Source: Oceanirhabdus seepicola
GTDB lineage: Bacteria; Bacillota; Clostridia; Clostridiales; Clostridiaceae
Reading direction: 5' to 3'
Length of the DNA: 64,000 bases
Assembly: GCF_023684385.1 (NCBI RefSeq)
Contig: NZ_JAGSOJ010000002.1
Location: forward strand, 1,178,001-1,242,000
Shown here: positions 37,969 through 46,868 of the stretch, in pieces
Layout: each line of letters starts with the position of its first letter
How positions within the stretch are numbered: the first letter of the stretch is position 1
Translations under genes and position numbers: made by a program
The notes under the pieces: generated by a model
The model's database searches: none
Told to the model about the DNA's origin: nothing
What the model saw: only the letters and a program-made list of their open reading frames with translations

Positions 37969-38472
37969 ATGAAAATTAGCAAAATAGTTATTAAAGATAT
38001 TGAAATAATTCTCAGTGATGAACAAATCCATGAAGAACATGAACATAAGTGTGAGTGTTCAAAAAGCGAAGACAGTTTGCTTAATTCATTAGGTAGTATG
38101 GTTGAAGTTTTCAGTGAAACAATCACAGATTACTTAAAAGAAGAGCTTAGTGGGAAAAAAAAAGTTAAAAAAGAAGAAGTAAAAGAAAAGATGAATGATG
38201 CAGAGGAAAAACCTTCTAAAGTCCAAGAGATACCAATAATAAAAGAGATAAAGATGAAAGAGGAAGATAAATCACTTCTTGAAAAATCCGAACCTAAAGA
38301 GATTAAAGAAGAAAAGGTTGAAAAAAAGGAAGAAGTTTTAAAAACTGAAAATAAAGAGAAGACTGATGAAAAGAAAGAAGATCAGAGAAAGAAGCTTCTT
38401 AATAATATCAATCCTTCTAGCGATCTAAATGATTTTATAAATAAAATACTTAATAATATGCCCGATAAATAA
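37969..38472 (+). CDS. hypothetical protein with His/Cys motif and Lys/Glu-rich linker
   Basis: 167 residues in three parts. Residues 1-60 include HEEHEHKCEC, a possible metal-binding patch. Residues ~60-140 are low-complexity, almost only Lys, Glu and a few Val/Pro, likely disordered or a charged single helix. Residues ~140-167 form a short C-terminal helix (DLNDFINKILNNMPDK). The protein is not recognised. ATGGAGGAATCTC precedes the ATG. Its stop is 12 bases before a short hairpin repeat, and a terminator follows. Confidence 0.6.
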   Translation: MKISKIVIKDIEIILSDEQIHEEHEHKCECSKSEDSLLNSLGSMVEVFSETITDYLKEELSGKKKVKKEEVKEKMNDAEEKPSKVQEIPIIKEIKMKEEDKSLLEKSEPKEIKEEKVEKKEEVLKTENKEKTDEKKEDQRKKLLNNINPSSDLNDFINKILNNMPDK

Positions 38473-38483
38473 AAATAAAAAAA

Positions 38484-38562
38484 GTTGAGAGTGGACAATG
38501 GACGACGATAGAGGCTTTTGCTTTAAGGCAAAAGCTACATTCTCAACTCTCAACTTTTTTTA
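38484..38562. repeat. short palindromic form of the dispersed hairpin repeat
   Basis: Arm AAAGTTGAGAGTGGACAATG, palindrome GCTTTTGCTTTAAGGCAAAA and the inverted arm TTCTCAACTCTCAACTTT make an 80-base unit with no internal core. As a fully palindromic structure ending in Ts, it may also act as a terminator. Confidence 0.72.
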
Positions 38563-38576
38563 AAAGGTTTTTAAGT

Positions 38577-38597
38577 GCACGCATTGCGTGCTTTTTT
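38577..38597 (+). terminator. intrinsic terminator before the MFS gene
   Basis: The stem GCACGC / GCGTGC with loop ATT is followed by six Ts. Confidence 0.82.
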
Positions 38598-38699
38598 AAT
38601 TATGAAGAGTTTAAGCTTTAGTATAGATTAGCATAAAAAAGTATGATAAAATATTTGTGTATTTCGAAAATCGAAATAAACTTGAAGGGAGAGGTTATA

Positions 38700-39986
38700 A
38701 TGAGTGATTTAAGTATTAAGGATATCAAAAATCCTAAAATCATAAGAGAAAAGAATCTAAGAAATTTTGTTCTATATGGTATTTTCCTTACAATATCCAT
38801 GAATCTCTTTAATCCATTCATAGGTAAATTTTTATATAGGCTAGGTGGAACAGATAATCATATTACCTTATATAAGTCTTTACCAGGCATAATAGCAGTT
38901 ATAACCACACTTCCAGGGTTGTTTTTGATAAACAAATCCAAAAATAAGAAAAAAATGATGATGGGGTTTATATTTGCAAGTAGGTTTATGGTATTTCTTA
39001 TGGCTGCAATACCTTTTCTACCTAAAGAGGTACAACCTATTTCTCTTGTTTTAATAATTACTCTTAGGTATTTACCGGAATCTATAGGGAATACTGCTGT
39101 TCAGAGTTTCACGGGAGATGTGTTTAGTAGCAAGGATAGGGCTACTGCTATATCATCAAAAAATAGATATTCTGTAATTGCTCAACTATTAGTTTCCTTG
39201 GCAATGTTTATTCTCTTAAGTATATTACCCGATGATAGTAAAACGATGATATTGCTGTATCAGGTACTATTCTGTATCTCTTTTGGCATAGCAATCTTTG
39301 AGATAATATCATTTAGTAAGCTTAAAGAATTGGATAATAATGAAGTACTAAAGAATAATAAAGAAATAGATAATGATAAGACCACATATATTATGAATTT
39401 TATTAAGACTTTTTTTACGGTTAATAAGAAGAATAGAGAGTTTTATATCTTTGCAGGATGTTCTCTTATATTTCACTTTGGATGGCAGATGGGATGGCCT
39501 TTGTTTGAGATATATCAGTTGAAATTCTTGGGAGCAACAGAGAGGTGGCTTATTATATTTGGTGTAATATCAAGCGTTGTTATGTTCTTTGGATATAAGT
39601 TCTGGAATAAACAGATACATGTCCATGGTAATAACAGAATTATCGCAATTGCAACATGTGGTATGGCAGCAACACCAATACTGTATGCATTATCTCCAAA
39701 TCTATATGTTCTAGCAGGAGCTAACATTGTTACTGGACTATTTACTTCCGGAACTGTGACTGTTATTTTAAGTACCATGCTCGAAGCGGCACCAGAAGAA
39801 AATAGACTTATATATATTGGAATACATGCCACATTGACAAGTATTACACTGGCTATAGCACCTCATGTTGGAAACTTTTTTTATCATAGATTTAGCATAT
39901 ATATAGCGTTATTTATATGTGGAGGGTTCAGACTCTTAGGAAGTATGAGCTTTTTTATAAGAAATAAAAATATGAGCAAAAAGTAA
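38700..39986 (+). CDS. major facilitator superfamily transporter
   Basis: 428 residues with about twelve hydrophobic segments in two six-helix halves, joined by a charged loop near residue 215 (LDNNEVLKNNKEIDNDK). The start is ATG 38700, preceded by AAGGGAGAGG; an upstream in-frame start at 38643 has no site. No substrate-specific motif was recognised; drug or metabolite export is possible. It stands alone between a terminator and the degV promoter. Confidence 0.82.
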   Translation: MSDLSIKDIKNPKIIREKNLRNFVLYGIFLTISMNLFNPFIGKFLYRLGGTDNHITLYKSLPGIIAVITTLPGLFLINKSKNKKKMMMGFIFASRFMVFLMAAIPFLPKEVQPISLVLIITLRYLPESIGNTAVQSFTGDVFSSKDRATAISSKNRYSVIAQLLVSLAMFILLSILPDDSKTMILLYQVLFCISFGIAIFEIISFSKLKELDNNEVLKNNKEIDNDKTTYIMNFIKTFFTVNKKNREFYIFAGCSLIFHFGWQMGWPLFEIYQLKFLGATERWLIIFGVISSVVMFFGYKFWNKQIHVHGNNRIIAIATCGMAATPILYALSPNLYVLAGANIVTGLFTSGTVTVILSTMLEAAPEENRLIYIGIHATLTSITLAIAPHVGNFFYHRFSIYIALFICGGFRLLGSMSFFIRNKNMSKK

Positions 39987-40017
39987 AAAGTGACTAAAAA
40001 AGTAGAATTAAGGGGTT

Positions 40018-40046
40018 TTGTAAGAATTGCTAAAATATGTTATGAT
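40018..40046 (+). promoter_or_regulatory. promoter of degV
   Basis: TTGTAA (40018-40023) and TATGAT (40041-40046) are 17 bases apart, just upstream of the AAAGGAGG site of the DegV gene. Confidence 0.55.
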
Positions 40047-40072
40047 ATATCCAAGAAAGGAGGTATAAACAT

Positions 40073-40918
40073 ATGAATAATGAAATTGTAATTTACTGCG
40101 ATAGTAGTTGTGATTTGACTGTTCAGGAATATAAGGATTTTAATATTAAATTGATCCCTTTAATAACTACTGTTAAGGGAAAAGACTACTTTGATAGAGT
40201 TGAGTTACAGCCAAGTGAATTCTATGAAATGCTAAAAGAGGATGGAGTTGTTCCAAAGACGACAATGATTAATCCGCAGCGATTTATAGAGGAATTTAAA
40301 GAAGATATGGAAAACCAGAAGAAGATTATCTTTTTATCAATATCAAGTGGAATAAGTAGTAGTTATAATTCAGCAGAAGTTGCAAAAGAGATGACTGAGT
40401 ATGAAGATTTACATGTTATTGATACAATAGGGGCATCTGTTGGAGCTGGCTTGTTGCTTAGAAAAGCTGTAGAGATGAGAGATAATAATAATACAGTAGA
40501 AGAGATTATTGATGAAATTACATTTATGAAGAATAAAATGGAATACCTTTTTTGTCCAGGTTCATTGGAAATGTTAAAAAGAGGTGGTAGAATATCTTCT
40601 ACAAAAGCAGCCATAGGAACTATTTTGAGTATTAAACCTATTTGTCATTTCGATAAAGGTTATATAAAAATGTTCTCCAAAATTAGAGGAGAAAAAGCAC
40701 TTATTAAATTTTATATTAAATTCTTAGAAGATAACGGATATAACCCTAATTACAGATTTGCAATAGGACATGCTAATAATATGAAACTTGTTAACGCTTT
40801 GAAAGAAGCAATTAAAGAACATTTTGGAATAGATAATATAATAGTAGGAGAAATCGGAGCTGTTATAGGAAGTCATACAGGTGAAGGCACTATAACATTA
40901 TGCTTTGTTGGGAAGTAA
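40073..40918 (+). CDS. degV: DegV family fatty-acid-binding protein (FakB-like)
   Basis: 281 residues. Fatty-acid carboxylate-binding motifs are present: CDSSCDL at the N-terminus, ISSGISSSYNSA around residue 85, the GRISSTKAAIGTIL stretch and the C-terminal SHTGEGTI. DegV/FakB proteins present fatty acids to the kinase FakA for incorporation into phospholipid; no fakA lies in the window. AAAGGAGG is nine bases before the ATG. Monocistronic, with promoter and terminator. Confidence 0.9.
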   Translation: MNNEIVIYCDSSCDLTVQEYKDFNIKLIPLITTVKGKDYFDRVELQPSEFYEMLKEDGVVPKTTMINPQRFIEEFKEDMENQKKIIFLSISSGISSSYNSAEVAKEMTEYEDLHVIDTIGASVGAGLLLRKAVEMRDNNNTVEEIIDEITFMKNKMEYLFCPGSLEMLKRGGRISSTKAAIGTILSIKPICHFDKGYIKMFSKIRGEKALIKFYIKFLEDNGYNPNYRFAIGHANNMKLVNALKEAIKEHFGIDNIIVGEIGAVIGSHTGEGTITLCFVGK

Positions 40919-40922
40919 TGTT

Positions 40923-40946
40923 TGGCACGCAATGCGTGCCTTTTTT
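40923..40946 (+). terminator. terminator of degV
   Basis: The stem GGCACGC / GCGTGCC with a short loop is followed by six Ts, five bases after the stop. Confidence 0.9.
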
Positions 40947-40995
40947 AATGAAAAGATTTTATATATTCATATGTTTGGTAATGTTTATCAAAATA

Positions 40996-41024
40996 TTGTA
41001 ATATTGGTACTAATATTATATAAT
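40996..41024 (+). promoter_or_regulatory. promoter of the MoxR/DUF58 operon
   Basis: TTGTAA (40996-41001) and a perfect TATAAT (41019-41024) are 17 bases apart, 44 bases before the first gene of the operon. Confidence 0.65.
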
Positions 41025-41068
41025 TTCAATAGGGATTTACAATATTTTTGACTTGAGAGGAGTTTTAC

Positions 41069-42085
41069 ATGGAAAAAAAGAGAGTGAGGATTTTATCTTT
41101 AAGGGAAATGTTTGATAAAATCTTTGATATTCATAGAAAGACAATTGGTTGCTCATTGCCATATATAATTTTAATGCAGATTATAATGGGAATTGTCATG
41201 TTTTTTTGCATGATGATATTGCTAGTACCAATTATGTCAATGGGGTTTATTTATGATGGCATTGAAGGTATAAGTGGGTTAATAGTTATTATGTTTATAT
41301 TAATGATTATACTAATAATTATATTTTCATTTATGAGCCAAAATCTACTTTCAGCGGGCCTTATTAAAATTGGATCTGATGGTTATTTTGGTAATAAAAC
41401 AAAATTTGGTAAGGCTATAAGTTTTGCATTTAGTAAGTTTGGAAAAATATTCGGTGTATCTTTTGCAGAGACAATTACATTAGGGGCATGGTTATCTCCA
41501 GTATTAATTTTAGGATATATTATTGGTAGAAATAGTTTTTTACAAAATAAATATCTAATACACGATAAAATTGATACATTTAATCAACCAAAGCTTATTA
41601 TAGCGGCTATGATTATTCTTATAATTATTAGTGCACTTATAATAGTAGTGTTTATCACATTGTACGCACTTGCTATTCCGGTGGTGCTTTACGAAGATAT
41701 TGGTATGTTTAAAGCAATGAAAAGAAGCCGAATGTTAGTTAAGGAGCGTTTTTGGGGAGTTATGGGAAGAAAATTACTTGTTGGATTAGTTGTTCAAGGA
41801 GTGAGTACATCTCTAATAAGCATATTAGGAATAATAGGGGCTGTGGCAATGTTCTTATTGAGAAATTCAATGACATCTGAAAGTGTACTAAGTTTTGCCC
41901 TTGTTATGGGAAATCTATTAAGATATCCAGTACAAATATTACTAGCAAGTTGTATTACACCAATAACGGCTATATTCACATTAGTTCTTTATTATAATAT
42001 TAAATTTGAAAAAGAAGGATATGATTTTGAGGTAAATCTTTTCTTCATGGATAAGGAAAAAGGAAGTATTGAAAATGTTCAGTAA
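41069..42085 (+). CDS. polytopic membrane protein, first gene of the MoxR operon
   Basis: 338 residues with about six hydrophobic segments and a short positive N-terminus. The pattern (AIPVVLYEDIGMFKAMKRSR, then a second membrane block) resembles the membrane domain found in glycerophosphodiesterase-like proteins. No enzyme motif is seen. AGAGGAG precedes the ATG. It overlaps the next gene by eleven bases, and five genes follow with overlaps or small gaps, so it is part of one envelope-related operon. Confidence 0.72.
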   Translation: MEKKRVRILSLREMFDKIFDIHRKTIGCSLPYIILMQIIMGIVMFFCMMILLVPIMSMGFIYDGIEGISGLIVIMFILMIILIIIFSFMSQNLLSAGLIKIGSDGYFGNKTKFGKAISFAFSKFGKIFGVSFAETITLGAWLSPVLILGYIIGRNSFLQNKYLIHDKIDTFNQPKLIIAAMIILIIISALIIVVFITLYALAIPVVLYEDIGMFKAMKRSRMLVKERFWGVMGRKLLVGLVVQGVSTSLISILGIIGAVAMFLLRNSMTSESVLSFALVMGNLLRYPVQILLASCITPITAIFTLVLYYNIKFEKEGYDFEVNLFFMDKEKGSIENVQ

Positions 42086-42749
42086 AGTAATTATGAATTT
42101 AAGCGATAAAGAGATTTTCAATGAAGCTATGGATAAAGTAATCAATAGCTATGAACATAGGGGGTTAAGATTTAATCCTATGAATTGGATTAAGGATCTT
42201 CTCAATAGCATAATTGAAAAGATTATGAATTTCATATTAAAAAGAGGCACCCTTGGGATTAAGAGTTCAGAGAGTGCAAAAGGATTATCAGTAGCTCTAA
42301 TCAGTATTGCTGTTATCATAGTGATCTGTCTTATGTGTATAGTTATATATAAGATGAAAAAGAGAGTGAAAGGAAATATAGATATACACTCAATTCTTGG
42401 GGAAGAAATAGATGAAAATACCACATATGATATTCTCAAAGAAAAAATGAACGAATATGAAAAACTAGGAGAGTTTAGACAAGCTGTACGAATTATGTTT
42501 ATAGCCATAATATTTAGAATGCATGAAGAAGGTATGCTTACATTGGAAGAGTGTAAAACCAATAAGGAAATATATGAAAATTTAAAGAAAAGCAATGTAG
42601 ATTTTATAGATGAATTTAGAGAACTTTCTAATGTGTTCAATGAAGTTTGGTATGGTTATAAAATAAATAAAGATAAATTTACAAAATGGAAAGAGCTTGG
42701 AGAAAAAATCGAGAATGAGGTAGAGTTATATGAAAAGGATAAAGCGTAA
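42075..42749 (+). CDS. DUF4129-type membrane protein
   Basis: 224 residues with one membrane helix at about residues 75-95 (ALISIAVIIVICLMCIVIY) and a C-terminal cytoplasmic domain. That domain (GEFRQAVRIMFIAIIFRMHE ... NEVWYGYK) matches the DUF4129 signature. Proteins of this kind occur beside MoxR and DUF58 in many bacteria and are thought to help assemble or regulate a membrane complex. The start may be ATG 42075, ten bases after AAGGAAG, or TTG 42069. It overlaps the next gene by 20 bases. Confidence 0.75.
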   Translation: MFSKVIMNLSDKEIFNEAMDKVINSYEHRGLRFNPMNWIKDLLNSIIEKIMNFILKRGTLGIKSSESAKGLSVALISIAVIIVICLMCIVIYKMKKRVKGNIDIHSILGEEIDENTTYDILKEKMNEYEKLGEFRQAVRIMFIAIIFRMHEEGMLTLEECKTNKEIYENLKKSNVDFIDEFRELSNVFNEVWYGYKINKDKFTKWKELGEKIENEVELYEKDKA

Positions 42750-43803
42750 AGAGTATTGGTCTTTAATTATACTCATACCAGCATTTCTGATTTTAGTATT
42801 TTTTTTCGGAAAGGTAAGTGGAGAAGGCGGGGTAAGATACTCAGTATTCAATAGAGGTAGGAGTGGAAGTAGTGTATTCTTCAAGACTTTAAAAGCGTTA
42901 GATAAGGAAGTGCTTTTTACTGTAGAAGATATTGAAACTAATATTTCAACTAATCAGATTATATTTTATGATGTGCACAAAAAACAATACTATCCTATTT
43001 ATGATGAAGCATTTTATGATATGCTCTTAGAAAAAAAAGCAGTTTTCACACTTGCTGCTGAAGACATAGAGATATATGTTGATAAATTTGAGAGTGAATA
43101 TAATACAGATTGGGATGAAGAAGAAGTATTTGAAATAAATGATAATACAAAGGCATATAGGTTCATGAAAGATGAAGGGGAAATAATTTTTATTGAATCT
43201 AGAGCACTTTTAAATCTGTTTTTATTGGAGAATAAAGAGGGTGCATATTGGCTGTATGATATTTTTAGAAAGAATAAAAGAAGTATCACATTTAATGAAA
43301 AGGGATTAATGGGGAATAGTGATGAAAGAAATCTATGGACCGATTTGCCTGCTAATGTGAAGATAATATGTATTCAAATTTTATTTGTTCTAATTGCCTA
43401 TATGATACTAAAGGGTAGAAGGTTTGGAAAAGGTGTTCCTTACGTTGAAGAATTGGAAAGAGTAGAGAATGAATACGTGATTTCTTGTGCAGGTATTTTC
43501 CAAAAGAATAAGAATTGGGATATTGTGTATGAGGGATATTTTAGGAACTTCCTTCAAAATGCACTTGGATATTTTGGAAAAGGGCGAGAAGGAGATCTTG
43601 ATATAATCTATGATATATGGCAGTTAAAAGAGATTGAAGGAGAAGATAAATTAAAGAAATTAATTAATATAAATAATGAGATTAAAGGTATGTCAAATAA
43701 AGATATTAAGAAGAATAAAAAGAAATATTTTGAAGCAATAAACATATTAGAAAAATTGAACTTCATCATTGATAGAAGGAGAGAAGAAGCGTGGAAAAGA
43801 TAA
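42730..43803 (+). CDS. DUF4350-type membrane protein
   Basis: 357 residues. One membrane helix near the N-terminus (WSLIILIPAFLILVFFFG) and another at about 215-235 (IICIQILFVLIAYMILKG) bracket an extracellular domain of roughly 190 residues. A cytoplasmic tail follows. The opening YSVFNRGRSGSSVFFKTLKAL is typical of DUF4350, which pairs with DUF4129, MoxR and DUF58. The function is unknown. It overlaps the MoxR gene by 13 bases. Confidence 0.75.
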   Translation: MKRIKRKEYWSLIILIPAFLILVFFFGKVSGEGGVRYSVFNRGRSGSSVFFKTLKALDKEVLFTVEDIETNISTNQIIFYDVHKKQYYPIYDEAFYDMLLEKKAVFTLAAEDIEIYVDKFESEYNTDWDEEEVFEINDNTKAYRFMKDEGEIIFIESRALLNLFLLENKEGAYWLYDIFRKNKRSITFNEKGLMGNSDERNLWTDLPANVKIICIQILFVLIAYMILKGRRFGKGVPYVEELERVENEYVISCAGIFQKNKNWDIVYEGYFRNFLQNALGYFGKGREGDLDIIYDIWQLKEIEGEDKLKKLININNEIKGMSNKDIKKNKKKYFEAINILEKLNFIIDRRREEAWKR

Positions 43804-44747
43804 CAAACAATGAGATGATAGATAATATAAAAAAGGAACTATCAAAAGCTATAGTTGAGCAGGAAAAAGTGGTTGAGCTAGTTCTTACTGCATTATTATG
43901 TAATGGGCATGTTCTATTAGAAGGTGTTCCCGGATTAGCTAAAACATTAACAATAAAAGCACTTGGAAAGACTATGGGATTAGATTTTAAACGAATTCAG
44001 TTTACTCCTGATTTAATGCCATCTGATGTTACTGGTACAAATATATATAATGTGAGTAAAAAAGAGTTTGAAATGGTTAAAGGGCCTGTGTTTACAAATC
44101 TTCTTTTAGGAGATGAGATAAATAGAACACCGCCTAAAACTCAGTCAGGATTACTAGAAGCAATGGAAGAAGGGGCAGTAACTATAGAAGGAAAAACAGA
44201 GATTCTGCAAAAACCTTTTATTGTTTTTGCAACTCAAAATCCTATTGAATATGAAGGTACATATCCACTTCCAGAAGCCTTATTAGATAGATTCTTATTC
44301 AAGATTAAAGTGGAGTATTTATCAGAGAATGGTGAAATTGAAATACTTAGAAGATATCATAAAGGGTTCAAGAGTGTTGATCTTGATAAAGCCGGTCTTG
44401 AACAGATTTGTACAAGGGAAGAGGTCTTAGAACTTCAAAAGAGTGTTGAAAATATTAAGGTGGAAGAGGGCTTATTTGAGTACATCGTAAAGATTATTAG
44501 TGCTACAAGAGAAAATGGCTATATAGAAATGGGAAGTAGTCCAAGAGGAGCTATTGCAATGCTTCAGGCAAGTAAAGCTTATGCACTTATTCAAAACAGA
44601 GACTTTGTTATTCCTGAGGATATTAAATATGTTGCATATCCTGTATTGAGACATAGAATTATTGTTAAAGCTGAATATGAGATGGAAGGTATGACTTCAG
44701 AAGCTGTGATAGAAAATATTCTTTCTTCTGTTAAAGTTCCAAGGTAG
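43791..44747 (+). CDS. moxR: MoxR-family AAA+ ATPase
   Basis: 318 residues. Walker A GVPGLAKT, Walker B LLLGDEINR, sensor ATQNPIEYEGTYPLPEALLDR and the C-terminal lid SSPRGAIAMLQASKAYA are all present. MoxR ATPases act as chaperones that insert cofactors into or mature proteins with VWA-like domains, such as the DUF58 protein encoded next. GTG 43791 follows AAGGAGAG (43777-43784). Confidence 0.92.
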   Translation: MEKITNNEMIDNIKKELSKAIVEQEKVVELVLTALLCNGHVLLEGVPGLAKTLTIKALGKTMGLDFKRIQFTPDLMPSDVTGTNIYNVSKKEFEMVKGPVFTNLLLGDEINRTPPKTQSGLLEAMEEGAVTIEGKTEILQKPFIVFATQNPIEYEGTYPLPEALLDRFLFKIKVEYLSENGEIEILRRYHKGFKSVDLDKAGLEQICTREEVLELQKSVENIKVEEGLFEYIVKIISATRENGYIEMGSSPRGAIAMLQASKAYALIQNRDFVIPEDIKYVAYPVLRHRIIVKAEYEMEGMTSEAVIENILSSVKVPR

Positions 44748-44761
44748 AGAGTGGGGATTTT

Positions 44762-46075
44762 ATGATTGTTACTAAAAGATTTGTGTTTTTTGAAGGGATG
44801 ATAGCTGTTACATTATTTTTGCTATCATTTATTGTAGATGTGGTAAGTATATTTTTACTATTAAATATAATTCTTATTATTGCTTATGTTATTGATTATA
44901 CTATATCAAATACTATTGCAGATTTAAGTGTTGAGAGGGTAGGAAGAGATAAGCTTTCCATATATGAGGAAGAGAAAATTGAATTATCTGTAGAGAACAA
45001 AATAAAAACTAATCTTTTTGTTGAGATAAAAGGTGAAAAGTTGAAACCCTATTTTATCTGTGAAAATTCATATATGTCAGGACAATTAAAAGGAAGGGAA
45101 AGACGTACGTTTCAGTATGTTGTAGTACCACAGAAAAGAGGGGCATATAAGTTTTCAAATCTATCAATTAGAATTACAGGAAAGCTTGGACTTTGTAAAA
45201 AGCAATATAATATTGAGATGGAAAGAGAGTATAAGGTCTATCCTAACCTGAAGGATATGAGAAGATATAGAATAATGGCCATGAATAATAAAAACTTTAA
45301 AGGTGGAAAGCGACCACTGAGAATAATTGGTCAGGGAAGAGAATTTGATAGTTTAAGAGAATATGTCTCTGGAGATGAATATAGAAAGATAAATTGGAAA
45401 GCTACTGCTAGAGAAAACAAACCAATAATGAATCAGTATGACATAGAAAAAAATCAAAATGTCTATATAATGATTGATTGTGGAAGACCTATGAGTTATA
45501 CCATAGGAGGATATAATAAACTGGAACTAGCATTAAGTTCGGGACTATTATTGGTAGATATAGCCAACTCAAAAGAGGATAAAACAGGAGTCTTAACTTT
45601 TAACAAATCTGTTGAGAGTTTTGTTCAAGCTGGAAAAGGAAGTTCTCATAGAAACAAGATAATGGACACTTTATATCATATTGAGGCAACTAGAGATACA
45701 TCAAATTATGAAGAGGCCTTTTTATTCATGAAGAATAAAGAGAAGAGAAGAAGTTTAATAGTTATCTATACGGATTTTAATACATTACAAGAAGGGGAAT
45801 ACATGCTTAAAAGGCTATCCATTCTTGCAAAAAGAAATATAGTTATGGTGATAACTATGAAGGACGAGAAATTACACAGTTTTAAGGATATGAAGGCTAA
45901 GAGCAATAAAGATATATTCACTAAAGGGACAGCATTAGAGTTCCTTAAGGAGAGAGAAGCAATAATCAAAAAACTGAATTCAAGAGGGATAATATGCATG
46001 GAATGCGACGTTGATTCCTTGAATATGGACGTTATTAATAGATATATTATGATAAAGAATAGAGGAGCTCTTTAG
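44762..46075 (+). CDS. DUF58 (VWA-like) membrane protein
   Basis: 437 residues: two N-terminal membrane helices (about 10-47), then a beta-rich region. The DUF58 signature GREFDSLREYVSGDEYRKIN comes next, followed by a VWA-like domain beginning QNVYIMIDCGRPM with a MIDAS-like DxGxxM pattern. It is the usual partner and probable client of MoxR. It ends the operon; a hairpin repeat starts five bases after its stop, and no ordinary terminator is seen. Confidence 0.88.
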   Translation: MIVTKRFVFFEGMIAVTLFLLSFIVDVVSIFLLLNIILIIAYVIDYTISNTIADLSVERVGRDKLSIYEEEKIELSVENKIKTNLFVEIKGEKLKPYFICENSYMSGQLKGRERRTFQYVVVPQKRGAYKFSNLSIRITGKLGLCKKQYNIEMEREYKVYPNLKDMRRYRIMAMNNKNFKGGKRPLRIIGQGREFDSLREYVSGDEYRKINWKATARENKPIMNQYDIEKNQNVYIMIDCGRPMSYTIGGYNKLELALSSGLLLVDIANSKEDKTGVLTFNKSVESFVQAGKGSSHRNKIMDTLYHIEATRDTSNYEEAFLFMKNKEKRRSLIVIYTDFNTLQEGEYMLKRLSILAKRNIVMVITMKDEKLHSFKDMKAKSNKDIFTKGTALEFLKEREAIIKKLNSRGIICMECDVDSLNMDVINRYIMIKNRGAL

Positions 46076-46079
46076 AAGA

Positions 46080-46213
46080 AATGGAGAATGGATAATGTAG
46101 AATGATGGACATTTCTCTTCGAAAAATTTTAATTTTGTTATTCCTTAGACAATAAATGGCTACTCGTTTCACTAGGATGAAACATTGTAATTTGAATACA
46201 ATATTTTATGAGG
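46080..46213 (+). repeat. dispersed hairpin repeat, upstream of the 185-residue protein
   Basis: The arm (AATGGAGAATGGATAATG) is followed by a weak palindrome (CATTTCTCTTCGAAAAAT), TTATTCCTTAGACAAT and the core CTACTCGTTTCACTAGGATG. It lies between the DUF58 stop and the next ribosome binding site, so it may shape both mRNA ends. Confidence 0.65.
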
Positions 46214-46220
46214 TGAGAAC

Positions 46221-46778
46221 ATGAAAAAAAGTGAGATTAAGGAATTAGTTAAAAGTGCCGCAGAAAATAATAATGTTATTAATGTTGATTTTCGCTTTGA
46301 TTCAAACTATTGTAATTTTATTCCATTGAGTTTGAATGATAAACTATTTCTTGTAATTAATGAATATGATTTCATTTTTGATGGATATAGTATATATAGG
46401 TTTAAAGACTTGATAAAAATAAAGATAAAGAATGATATGTGCGATAAAATTTTAAAAAGTGAGGGATTAACATCTAACATTATTGTTCCGAATATTGATA
46501 TTTCTGGTTGGAAATCTGTTTTTGAAAGCTTAAAGAATATGAATAGAAACATAATTGTTGAAAAGCAAACTATTGACGGTGAGAATGATGAATTTGTTAT
46601 AGGAAGAATTGAAAAGATTTATAAAAATTTTGCTTACGTATGGAATTTTGACGCCGACGGTGAATGGGATGATAGTCCCATAAAGATTCCATATTCTCAA
46701 ATAACAAATATAACTTTTGGAAGCAGATATGTGGATACATTTTCAAAATACATACATGAGCCACCCTTTAATGAGTAA
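46221..46778 (+). CDS. hypothetical protein, 185 residues
   Basis: Soluble, mixed alpha/beta, no signal or membrane segment. The C-terminal half carries FDADGEWDDSPIKIPYSQIT and FGSRYVDTFSKY, which reads as a small beta-barrel module. I know no function for it. GAGGTGAG precedes the ATG. The last codons and the stop (AATGAGTAA) fall in the core of the repeat at 46766-46868, so the end of this protein is shaped by the repeat. It sits between two repeat units. Confidence 0.62.
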   Translation: MKKSEIKELVKSAAENNNVINVDFRFDSNYCNFIPLSLNDKLFLVINEYDFIFDGYSIYRFKDLIKIKIKNDMCDKILKSEGLTSNIIVPNIDISGWKSVFESLKNMNRNIIVEKQTIDGENDEFVIGRIEKIYKNFAYVWNFDADGEWDDSPIKIPYSQITNITFGSRYVDTFSKYIHEPPFNE

Positions 46779-46868
46779 AACTATTTAATTTAAAGAACAA
46801 TAAAATAAAGCTTCTGCCATAAAGCAGAAGCATCCATCGTTCACCACTATCAATTTTCAACTCTCAAC
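46766..46868 (-). repeat. dispersed hairpin repeat overlapping two gene ends
   Basis: On the minus strand: arm AGTTGAGAGTTGAAAATTGA, palindrome CTTCTGCTTTATGGCAGAAG, then TTATTG and the partial core ACTCATTAAA. The left edge supplies the stop of the gene ending at 46778. The right arm encodes the last residues (LRVEN) and the stop of the minus-strand gene at 46850. Confidence 0.7.
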
